A stretch of DNA of 64,000 nucleotides from Lampropedia aestuarii (GTDB lineage Bacteria; Pseudomonadota; Gammaproteobacteria; Burkholderiales; Burkholderiaceae_C): contig NZ_SSWX01000003.1 in the NCBI RefSeq assembly GCF_004803635.1, positions 1 through 64,000 on the forward strand. Reading direction: 5' to 3'. The notes under the pieces are model-generated. The model was given only the letters and a program-made list of their open reading frames with translations, did not search any database and had not been told where the DNA came from. The translations under genes were made by a program, and so were the position numbers. This document shows positions 56,998 through 64,000 of the stretch, piece by piece; position 1 is the first letter of the stretch, and the number at the start of each line of letters is the position of its first letter.

Positions 56998-59727
56998 ATG
57001 AGCAAGATGGCAGAAGTTTCAGTGCACAAGGCCGCTGAGCCAAGCTTGTGGCGGCGGCTGCCACTGAGTGCACGTTGGTGTGTGTTGGCGCTTGCGACTG
57101 GTTTTGCCTTGCAGTTGCAGCAGCCGCAATTGTGGCCTCAAGCTGTTTATTCGGGTTTGTTGTTGTCAGCTTTGGCAGGCTTGGCGGTGTTGGTCTGGCG
57201 CGCGCGCCAGCCAAGTTGGGCTGTGCCTGCGGCGGCATCGCAGGGTGTGGTGCTATTGCTGATTGCCTGTATGGCGTTTGCATGGGCTGGCTGGCGTGCG
57301 GCATGGTTTAACGCATCGGCTTTGCCTGCCCAATGGCATGGCCTGGATGTGCAGGTGACTGGCGTGGTAGCCAGTTTGCCGCGGCTGCAAGAGGGGGTGG
57401 TGCGCTTTCGCTTTGAACCTGAGGCTGCAATGGCGGTGCAGGGCGGGCAAGCGATTGACCTGCAGCAGCTGATGGATGTCGCTTGGTATGCGTCAAACAG
57501 CAAATCAGCGCAAGCCCTGGATCCTGCCGCAACCGCTGTGGCCCATCTTGGTGAGGGCGACGATGGCCGCTCTGGTGCCGCGGCCGAGCCGGTGCGCGCT
57601 GGGGATCGCTGGCGTTTGAGCCTGCGCTTGCGCCAGCCCAGTGGGCTGCGCAATCCAGGTACTTTCGATTATGAGCAATGGCTTTGGCAGCAGGGCGTTC
57701 AGGCTACAGCGTATGTGCGCGATGGCGCCAGGGACGCAGCTCCTGTGTGGCTGGGTGATACCGGCCGGTATGGGCTCGAGCGCCTGCGCCAGCAAGTGCG
57801 CGATCGGCTCTTGGGCTCGCTCCAACACTCAGAGCATGCAGCCACTGCGCTTGAGCAGCGCAGCGTGGGGATCTTGGCGGCGCTGGTGACAGGCGATCAG
57901 CGCAGCATCGACCAGGCCGATTGGGAGGTCTTTCGTATCACGGGGGTGGCGCATTTGATGGCCATCTCTGGTGTGCACATCACGATGTTTGCGTGGCTGG
58001 CCATGCTGTGCGTGGGCTGGCTATGGCGCCGCTGCTTGCCGCTGATGCTGTGGCGACCGGCCGCTATAGCGGCTGCTTGGGGTGGTTTTGTTCTGGCTCT
58101 GGCTTATGCCTTGTTCAGTGGCTGGCAATTGCCCGCGCAAAGAACGGTGCTGATGCTGGCCGTTTGGGTTGTGATCAGCACGCGTGGGGTGCGCTGGCCT
58201 TGGTATGCAAGTTTGTCTTTGGCCGGCGCCGTGGTGCTGGTGCTGGATCCCTGGGCCTTGCAGCAGCCCGGTTTTTGGCTGAGTTTTGTTGCCGTCGGCG
58301 TGCTGCTGAATTTGGCTAGCCAGCAAGGAGCGCAGCAGCCAAGCAGGGCATCTACACCAATAGCAAGCGCGCCAGCCGCCGCAGCGGATGCAGCCACCCT
58401 CGTAAGCAGCCACAAGTCCTGGCTGAGCTGGCGCGCCTTGCACCAGAGCGGGGTGGGAAAAATGCAGCAATTCTGGCAATTGCAATGGCGTTTGACGGTG
58501 TTGTTGATTCCCTTGACGGTGAGCTTATTTGGGCAGATATCCTGGTCTGGTTTAGTGGCCAATTTGCTGGCGATACCGGTGGTCTCATGGGTTGTGACGC
58601 CCTTGGCAATGTTGGGCGTCTGGTTTGAGCCCGCGCTTGTGCTGGCGAAATGGACTATGACGGCTTTGTTGGCGGTGTTGGCATGGATTGCGCAGTGGCC
58701 TTACTCCGCCGTGTTCTGGCCCATTGTGCCTTGGTACTGGGCGGGGTTGGGTTTGTTGGCGGCCTTGTGTTGGCTGGGGCCTTGGCCAGCATGGTTGCGG
58801 CTGCTGGGGGCCTTGGTGTTCGCTTTGATGCTGGCTTGGCGCCCGGCTCCCTTGCCATTTGGGGTGTTTGAGGTCGTTGCGCTGGATGTGGGGCAAGGTG
58901 GCGGTGTGTTGATAAAAACCAGGCAGCACGCGATGCTTTTTGATGCCGGGCCAGGCTACCTTGGAGCAGGTGATGCGGGTGAGCGCGTGGTCTTGCCAGC
59001 CTTGCAAAGCTGGGGTGTGGTGCCTGAGTTATTGGTGCTGAGTCATAACCACAACGACCATACCGGGGGAGCCGCGGCCTTGATGCGGGCATTTCCGGCC
59101 ATGCGTGTGTTAGCGCCTTTTCCGCAAGCCCTGTTGCCGCTGCGCGCAAGCAGCGCGCTGGTGCCTGGCCGGTCTGAGGAGCTGGACTTGAGCAGCAGAA
59201 TGTCTTGGTGCCAGCAGGGTCTGAAATGGAATTGGGATGGCGTGGAGTTTGAATTCCTGTACCCGAGCGCATTGCAATTGGCCCAATGGTGGAGTGCAAG
59301 TGGCGATCGAACTCCACAGACGCCAAACGCCAATGCGACCAGTTGCGTGATGCGGGTCAGTACCGCTCAGGCGGCAGCATTGCTCACGGGTGATATTGGC
59401 CGTTTGCAGGAGCTGGAGTTGTTATTGGCCAATGCCGAGCAGCTCAAGGCCGATTGGCTGCAGCTGCCGCACCATGGCAGCCGCAGCTCATCGTCCGAGC
59501 GATTTGTGGCCGCTGTCGCACCACGTTATGCGATTGCGCAGACCGGTTTTGCCAACCAGTTCAACCATCCCCGCCCCGAGGTGGTGCAGCGCTACGTTTT
59601 AGCTGGTGCGCGTGTCATTGAGTCTCCCCAATGTGGTGCGAGTTTTTGGCAGTCACTGCAGCCAGAGAGCATCGTGTGTGATCGCGCTCAAAGACGCAGG
59701 TATTGGCAGCGCCCAAGTGCCGGTTGA
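56998..59727 (+). CDS. comEC: DNA internalization competence protein ComEC/Rec2
   Basis: 909-residue inner-membrane channel for uptake of single-stranded DNA. An N-terminal DUF4131 region (helices at about 25-105) precedes the Competence domain with ITGVAHLMAISGVHITMFAW and GWQLPAQRTVLMLAVWVV, several further helices, and a C-terminal metallo-beta-lactamase domain (VALDVGQGGGVLIKT, LSHNHNDHTGGAAAL, LPHHGSRSSSSERF). A Gln/Ala/Ser-rich cytoplasmic linker lies near residues 440-475. ATG 56998 has GAGGGG 7 bases upstream. It suggests natural transformation capacity, though no pilus genes are in the window. Confidence 0.94.
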   Translation: MSKMAEVSVHKAAEPSLWRRLPLSARWCVLALATGFALQLQQPQLWPQAVYSGLLLSALAGLAVLVWRARQPSWAVPAAASQGVVLLLIACMAFAWAGWRAAWFNASALPAQWHGLDVQVTGVVASLPRLQEGVVRFRFEPEAAMAVQGGQAIDLQQLMDVAWYASNSKSAQALDPAATAVAHLGEGDDGRSGAAAEPVRAGDRWRLSLRLRQPSGLRNPGTFDYEQWLWQQGVQATAYVRDGARDAAPVWLGDTGRYGLERLRQQVRDRLLGSLQHSEHAATALEQRSVGILAALVTGDQRSIDQADWEVFRITGVAHLMAISGVHITMFAWLAMLCVGWLWRRCLPLMLWRPAAIAAAWGGFVLALAYALFSGWQLPAQRTVLMLAVWVVISTRGVRWPWYASLSLAGAVVLVLDPWALQQPGFWLSFVAVGVLLNLASQQGAQQPSRASTPIASAPAAAADAATLVSSHKSWLSWRALHQSGVGKMQQFWQLQWRLTVLLIPLTVSLFGQISWSGLVANLLAIPVVSWVVTPLAMLGVWFEPALVLAKWTMTALLAVLAWIAQWPYSAVFWPIVPWYWAGLGLLAALCWLGPWPAWLRLLGALVFALMLAWRPAPLPFGVFEVVALDVGQGGGVLIKTRQHAMLFDAGPGYLGAGDAGERVVLPALQSWGVVPELLVLSHNHNDHTGGAAALMRAFPAMRVLAPFPQALLPLRASSALVPGRSEELDLSSRMSWCQQGLKWNWDGVEFEFLYPSALQLAQWWSASGDRTPQTPNANATSCVMRVSTAQAAALLTGDIGRLQELELLLANAEQLKADWLQLPHHGSRSSSSERFVAAVAPRYAIAQTGFANQFNHPRPEVVQRYVLAGARVIESPQCGASFWQSLQPESIVCDRAQRRRYWQRPSAG

Positions 59728-60227
59728 TTGTGGTGTGTTGGCACTGTTCTCGCTGTCTGCCCTGCGGGCGAGAAGGAGGCTTGGCGCGGCAACAAACGGC
59801 CGAGTCGGATGAATGGGCTGAAGACGATTGATTCACACTCATTGTCCGCCCGCAGCCGCTTGGGCTAGTATGAAGACGCGACTCATTGTTTGCATTATTC
59901 GAATGCAATCGATCAAACAAACAATAGCCAGAGGTGGCCATTGCAGGCCATGGTGGATGGATTGACAGGCCTCCTTGTAAAACTGGCTGGCTAATTGCTT
60001 AGAGCATTTAGAGCAGGTAGACGGTCTTGCTGCAGTTATGCGCGGCGTGCCAGCAATCGCATGGTGTACCGCGCTTGTCAGAGCGGTGCCTTGATAGAGG
60101 ATAGGGGGCCGGATATTGCAGCACGTGGTTTGTGTGCGACTGCATAGAGATCGTCCAATGTTCTGCGGAACAAAGACAGTGCACTCCATGAGGATGGAGG
60201 GGTGCGCATCACAACGGGAAACGACCA
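59728..60227. other. gap of about 500 bp without a gene
   Basis: No plausible reading frame. At 59771-59806, AGAAGGAGGCTTGGCGCGGC then AACAAACGGCCGAGTCGG loosely resembles the interior of the palindromic element (AAGGAGGCAACGCGCGGC then AAAAACCGCAGTCGGGC in copy A) and may be a decayed fragment. The promoter for the ATP-grasp gene should lie in the second half. Confidence 0.4.
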
Positions 60228-61718
60228 ATGCACAAGTTCGATGAAATGTATGAGGCCTTGCCGATTGGGCAAGGCAAAGAGCGGCCACACTATCAAACTT
60301 ATGCCAAGTGGCTCGATGGCATGGCGCGCGATCAATTGGCGTTGCGGCAAGAGGAGGCCGAGGTCATTTTTCGCCAGGTGGGGATCACTTTTGCCGTGTA
60401 TGGCGAGAAAGACGAGGCCGGCGCTGGCACAGAGCGGCTGATTCCATTTGACTCGATTCCACGCATCATCCCCGCCCACGAGTGGCGCAGCATGGAGCAG
60501 GGCCTGATTCAGCGTGTCACGGCGCTCAACCGGTTCTTGCACGATGTCTACCATGGCCAGGACATCTTGCGTGCTGGCATTATTCCCAGCGACTTGATTC
60601 TCAACAACGCCCAGTACCGCCCCGAAATGCAGGGCGTGGATGTGGCCAGCCAAATCTATTCGCATATCTCCGGCATTGACATTGTGCGTGCCGGTGATGG
60701 CGAGTTTTATGTGCTTGAAGACAATCTGCGCGTGCCAAGTGGTGTCAGCTATATGCTGGAGAACCGCAAAATGATGATGCGCTTGTACCCCGAGCTGTTC
60801 AGCAGCCATGCAGTCGCACCGGTTGCCCATTACCCTGATTTGTTGCTGGAGACCTTGCGCGACTGCACGCCCGACAACATCCATGAGCCGACGGTGGTGG
60901 TGCTCACACCAGGCATGTACAACAGCGCGTATTTTGAGCATGCGTTCCTGGCCCAACAAATGGGTGTGGAGCTGGTGCAAGGCCAGGATTTGGTGGTGCA
61001 AGACAAATTTGTGTACATGCGCACCACACGTGGCCTGCAGCGCGTTGATGTGATTTATCGGCGCGTGGATGACGACTTTTTGGACCCGCAGGTGTTTCGC
61101 GCCAACTCCACACTGGGCGCAGCGGGCTTGATGGAGGCATACCGCGCCGGCAATGTGACGATTTGCAATGCAGTTGGCACTGGCGTTGCTGACGACAAAT
61201 CCGTGTATCCGTATGTACCTGATATGGTGCGCTTCTACCTCGGTGAGGAGCCCATCCTGAAAAACGTACCGACCTTCATGGGCCGCAAACCCGATGATCT
61301 GGCCTACGTGCAAGCCCATTTGGAGGAGCTGGTCGTCAAAGAGGTGCATGGTGCGGGCGGCTATGGCATGTTGATTGGCCCACAAGCGTCCAAAGCCGAG
61401 CTGGAGTATTTCCGCAATGCCTTGCAAACCAACCCCAGCGGCTATATTGCCCAGCCAACCTTGAGCCTCTCGAGTTGCCCGACGCTGGTCGAGAGCGGCA
61501 TTGCGCCAAGGCATATTGACTTGCGACCCTTTGTGCTGAGCGGCAAAACCGTGCGCATTGCACCCGGTGGTCTGACCCGCGTGGCCTTGAAAGAGGGCTC
61601 GTTGGTGGTCAATTCCTCGCAAGGCGGTGGCACCAAAGACACCTGGGTTCTGGAGGGCTGGCAGGGCGGCCATGATGAGCCGGGTTGGGCCAACCTGGAC
61701 ATGCAACAACAGCAATAA
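60228..61718 (+). CDS. circularly permuted ATP-grasp type 2 protein
   Basis: 496 residues of the DUF404/407 (CP_ATPgrasp_2) family. It opens MHKFDEMYEALPIGQGKERP, with VYGEKDEAGAGTERLIPFD, EFYVLEDNLRVPSGVSYMLE (permuted ATP-grasp acidic residues), VYRRVDDDFLDP-like YRRVDDDFLDPQVF and GAGGYGMLIGPQAS. Family members are proposed peptide or amide ligases acting with the adjacent alpha-E protein and often a transglutaminase-like protease; the product is unknown. ATG 60228 follows ACGGGAA. The next gene starts 15 bp after its stop. Confidence 0.92.
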   Translation: MHKFDEMYEALPIGQGKERPHYQTYAKWLDGMARDQLALRQEEAEVIFRQVGITFAVYGEKDEAGAGTERLIPFDSIPRIIPAHEWRSMEQGLIQRVTALNRFLHDVYHGQDILRAGIIPSDLILNNAQYRPEMQGVDVASQIYSHISGIDIVRAGDGEFYVLEDNLRVPSGVSYMLENRKMMMRLYPELFSSHAVAPVAHYPDLLLETLRDCTPDNIHEPTVVVLTPGMYNSAYFEHAFLAQQMGVELVQGQDLVVQDKFVYMRTTRGLQRVDVIYRRVDDDFLDPQVFRANSTLGAAGLMEAYRAGNVTICNAVGTGVADDKSVYPYVPDMVRFYLGEEPILKNVPTFMGRKPDDLAYVQAHLEELVVKEVHGAGGYGMLIGPQASKAELEYFRNALQTNPSGYIAQPTLSLSSCPTLVESGIAPRHIDLRPFVLSGKTVRIAPGGLTRVALKEGSLVVNSSQGGGTKDTWVLEGWQGGHDEPGWANLDMQQQQ

Positions 61719-61733
61719 GCGCGAGGAGAAACC

Positions 61734-62690
61734 ATGTTATCGAGTACCGCAGACCATATCTTTTGGATGTCTCGCTATGTGGAGCGCGCTGAGAATACGG
61801 CGCGCATGCTGAGCGTGAACCATGACACGGCTTTGATGCCTGAGTCGCGTGATGCCGCGATGCAGGGCTGGACAGGGGTGTTGTCGATCAGTGAGTTGCA
61901 GCCAGATTACATGGCCCGTTATGGCAAGGTCACGCCCGAGCAAGTGCTGCATTTCATGGCGCTGGACCCGCTCAATCCTTCATCGATTTACTCTTGTCTC
62001 AAAGCCGCGCGTGAAAATGCACGTGCAGTGCGTGGTGCCCTGACTACCGAAGTTTGGGAGACGCACAATATGACCTGGCTGGAGCTGCACCGTTTTAACC
62101 GCAGCGGCATTTTTGAGCGCGATCCAGGGCGTTTTTTCGAGTGGGTCAAGTACCGCTCGCACCTCTCGCGCGGTGTGGCCCTGGGCACGATGCTGCACAA
62201 TGAAGCCTTTCATTTTCTGCGCTTGGGCACGTTCTTAGAGCGAGCCGACAACACAGCGCGTTTGCTGGATGTCAAGTTCCATGCACTGGAAGCTGCTCCA
62301 AGCAGCACAAAAACACTGGAGCCACGCAGCCATACCCAGGAGTACTACCACTGGGTGTCGCTGCTGCGCAGTGTGTCTGCGTTTGAGGTCTACCGCCAGG
62401 TCTACCGCGATGTGGTCAGCCCCAAACGCATTGCTGAGCTCTTGATTTTGCGCCGCGATATGCCGCGTTCTTTGCATGCGTCCATGCTGGAGGTGATGAC
62501 CAATCTGTCCAGTATCTCCAATGACCATTCGGGCAAAACCGAGCGCCGCGCCGGTCGCTTGTTGGCTGATTTGCAATACGCAACCATCGATGAAATCTTG
62601 ACCAATGGCCTGCATGCTTTTTTGACGCAATTTTTGGAGCGCGTCAACGACCTGGGAATGGGCGTGAGCAAAGACTTCCTGGTGCACTGA
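61734..62690 (+). CDS. alpha-E domain protein, partner of the ATP-grasp
   Basis: 318-residue, nearly all-helical protein of the DUF403 (alpha-E) family. The N-terminal MLSSTADHIFWMSRYVERAE and the internal LRLGTFLERADNTARLLDVK repeat the family's ERAENxAR pattern. Strong ribosome site GAGGAG before ATG 61734. It is translationally linked with the ATP-grasp gene. In many genomes a transglutaminase-like peptidase gene follows; here the 3' side is a palindromic repeat and then a convergent gene. Confidence 0.92.
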   Translation: MLSSTADHIFWMSRYVERAENTARMLSVNHDTALMPESRDAAMQGWTGVLSISELQPDYMARYGKVTPEQVLHFMALDPLNPSSIYSCLKAARENARAVRGALTTEVWETHNMTWLELHRFNRSGIFERDPGRFFEWVKYRSHLSRGVALGTMLHNEAFHFLRLGTFLERADNTARLLDVKFHALEAAPSSTKTLEPRSHTQEYYHWVSLLRSVSAFEVYRQVYRDVVSPKRIAELLILRRDMPRSLHASMLEVMTNLSSISNDHSGKTERRAGRLLADLQYATIDEILTNGLHAFLTQFLERVNDLGMGVSKDFLVH

Positions 62691-62771
62691 GCGTGGCGCA
62701 TTAGGCGCAAGGGCCAGTCTCACTAAAGCAAAGCCTGCCAACGTGGTTTGCGAAAAGGTCGTCAACAGGCT

Positions 62772-63028
62772 TTAGAGCCTGTTCAAAGTCCGACGCAGTC
62801 GCGCAAGGCACAAAAAAGAGGCAGTACAAGACGCCTGTTGCAGCTCATACGTCTGTATGAGCAAAACGGGCAACGCAGTCGTGCCTTGCCCTTCGGGTTG
62901 GCGCCCAAAAGGCACGCTGCTTTGTTAAAAATCCTCGCCGGTCAGATAGCCCGACTGCGGTTTTTGCCGCGCATCGTATCCTTTTGGGCTCCAACGCGGT
63001 CTGCGTGGAGACTTTGAACAGGCTCTTA
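62772..63028. repeat. dispersed palindromic element, copy B (full length, 257 bp)
   Basis: Opposite orientation to copy A, and the best-matching partner across the interior (long runs shared, including GTTGCAGCTCATACGTCTGT and the ATGAGCAAAACGGGCAACGC block). Its ends are TTAGAGCCTGTTCAAAGTC and (reverse-complemented) TAAGAGCCTGTTCAAAGTC, so they pair with each other but differ from the ends of copy A. An extra half tip AACAGGCTTTAGAGCCTGTT makes a small palindrome at the left edge (62753-62783 region). It supplies the TAA stop of the glutaredoxin-like gene (63026-63028). Confidence 0.9.
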
Positions 63029-63649
63029 GAACCGGAAGCCCTCTGGGGATGCGTCGTCCAGGTTGCTTGGCGCACTGGTGTCAGCCGCACTGGATGCTTC
63101 ACTGGGGGCGTTTGTGCTGGACGGGGTCGCTGGGGCGTCGGGTAATACGCTTTTCACTGCAGGGGCTTGGTAATTGGCAGGCAGGACGCTGTTTTCTGGA
63201 TAGCCGGCGGCGCTGAGGTAATTGGCCCAGTCTTGTGAGTCATAGCCTTTGAGTGCTTGCGTGCCTATCATCAGGTGCGGCAAGGTGCTAATGCCTAAAT
63301 TGCTGGCTGCGCGTTGCTCTTCTGGACTGGCGATGCGGTACTCTTGAAATGGAATGCCGCGGCGCTCAAGCAACGCCCGGCCTAGCTTGCAGCCATTGCA
63401 GTCAGGGCTGGCGTACAAGGTGACTGGATAACGCGAGACGCTTTGCTGCAACACGGCAGGCAGTTTGGCCGCTGCTGCATGTGGTGCAGCAGTCTGGCTA
63501 CGCACGACCGCTTGCGCCGAGGCCGCGGAGACCAGCGATGACAGCACCAGCGCCGCAACCCAGGCTGTATTGCGCAACACGCTGGAGCTTGCGGCCAAAG
63601 ACTGTGCGCTTTGGCCGGCCGCTTCAGGCATTCCTAGAGTGTGTTGCAT
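63026..63649 (-). CDS. exported glutaredoxin-like protein
   Basis: 207 residues. A long N-region then a hydrophobic segment (TAWVAALVLSSLVSAASAQA, about 28-47) looks like a signal peptide or anchor. A glutaredoxin/thioredoxin-fold domain follows (about 73-150): YPVTLYASPDCNGCKLGRAL with a CxxC redox pair (Cys 84, 87) and a cis-Pro region GISTLPHLMIG. The last 50 residues are low-complexity Ser/Ala/Pro. A periplasmic redox role is likely; its electron donor is unknown. Its stop codon comes from palindromic element copy B. Confidence 0.82.
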   Translation of the reverse strand: MQHTLGMPEAAGQSAQSLAASSSVLRNTAWVAALVLSSLVSAASAQAVVRSQTAAPHAAAAKLPAVLQQSVSRYPVTLYASPDCNGCKLGRALLERRGIPFQEYRIASPEEQRAASNLGISTLPHLMIGTQALKGYDSQDWANYLSAAGYPENSVLPANYQAPAVKSVLPDAPATPSSTNAPSEASSAADTSAPSNLDDASPEGFRF

Positions 63650-64000
63650 GGCTCTCTCCTGTGTATGGGGAATAGACGGTGTATTGCACGCGAATATAGC
63701 AAAGCTTGCGCAGCAGTTGTTGCATCGCTGCATGCGATCGCCAATTGGCTGTTTTGATCAGGTGTGGCCTGCCAATGGACGGATCAAATGCTTGCGCCTC
63801 AAAGCCGGTGAAAATCGCTATCCACTCAGTGAGTTGTTGCGATTGAAGCTGCTTGGATGCAGAAAGCGCGCGGCCAGGCCTGGCTTGCAGGCCAAGCAAC
63901 TCTTTTCGAGCCTGTTGCCAACATCATGGTCCACGTTGCAGTAGGCGTTGTATGGCGCTGTATGGCGCTGCACTCAAGCCCAAGCAGGCAGGGCAAGCCC
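63650..64000. other. window end, about 350 bp without a clear gene
   Basis: No supported gene. A direct repeat GTATGGCGCTGTATGGCGCT occupies about 63951-63970. The promoter of the glutaredoxin-like gene should be near 63660-63720. A gene starting beyond 64000 cannot be judged. Confidence 0.3.

Noticed and set aside
60078-61715. A 545-codon open frame on the minus strand opposite the ATP-grasp gene
   Set aside because: The plus-strand frame encodes a complete, recognisable ATP-grasp protein; the antisense reading has no domain and is His/Gln-rich, as antisense readings of GC-rich genes commonly are.
62748-63017. Roughly 80-codon open frames in copies A and B of the palindromic element with matching translations (SRKAQKRGS, LIRLYEQNGQR)
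   Set aside because: The translations match because the DNA is repeated. The frames are broken in copies C, D and I, have no ribosome sites and sit in a palindromic element, so I treat them as spurious.

Overview
The window is a chromosomal segment of a Gram-negative beta-proteobacterium. Gene content, gene order and protein character point to Burkholderiales, most likely Comamonadaceae (Comamonas/Lampropedia-like). Supporting blocks are purM / AI-2E permease / hda / HAD-IB / pcnB / folK, amgK next to lptD-surA-rsmA, and rsmE-hemD-hemX-hemY. The DNA looks moderately GC-rich by eye (not computed). Most of the window is dense housekeeping chromosome. I see no prophage, transposase, CRISPR array, tRNA or rRNA gene.

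Layout. 1-1.5 kb: 5' part of an L-lactate dehydrogenase gene (lldD), a small unknown gene and fabA. 1.6-8.2 kb: folK, pcnB, a HAD phosphatase and hda on the minus strand, divergent from purM and an AI-2E/PerM permease. 8.3-15.3 kb: a minus-strand surface-glycan export locus with an ABC permease, an ABC ATPase carrying a Wzt-like C-terminal domain, two methyltransferases and a 900-residue membrane protein. 15.7-19.4 kb: GNAT, M48 lipoprotein protease, rhodanese, BON-LysM protein and coaX. 19.7-25.6 kb (minus): pcm, a short hemY, hemX, hemD, rsmE and amgK. 26.0-33.5 kb (plus): lptD, surA, rsmA and uvrD. 33.5-38.5 kb (minus): EEP hydrolase, CNNM/CorC protein, SDR and hemW. 38.8-43.1 kb: DMT transporter, ureidoglycolate lyase, FCD-GntR regulator and fumC. 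43.3-48.6 kb (plus): phosphomannomutase, waaA and parC. 48.8-64 kb: VOC protein, TerC-CBS protein with a long leader, acyl-CoA ligase, GT-C-like membrane protein, rpmE2, RidA, comEC, a circularly permuted ATP-grasp / alpha-E pair and a secreted glutaredoxin-like protein.

Many genes serve the cell envelope: LPS transport (lptD), outer-membrane protein folding (surA), Kdo transfer (waaA), sugar phosphates (phosphomannomutase), muropeptide recycling (amgK) and glycan export. Others serve haem synthesis (hemD, hemX, hemW), cofactors (folK, coaX) and DNA/RNA maintenance (hda, uvrD, parC, pcnB, rsmA, rsmE).

The most unusual feature is a dispersed family of intergenic palindromic elements: at least nine full, deleted or solo copies of about 20 to 270 bp. 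Their two ends are complementary to each other within a copy but differ between copies. Six copies overlap the stop codon of the neighbouring gene. Other points of note are a HemY cut to 167 residues, the methyltransferase-rich ABC glycan exporter, and a long structured leader before the TerC-CBS gene.
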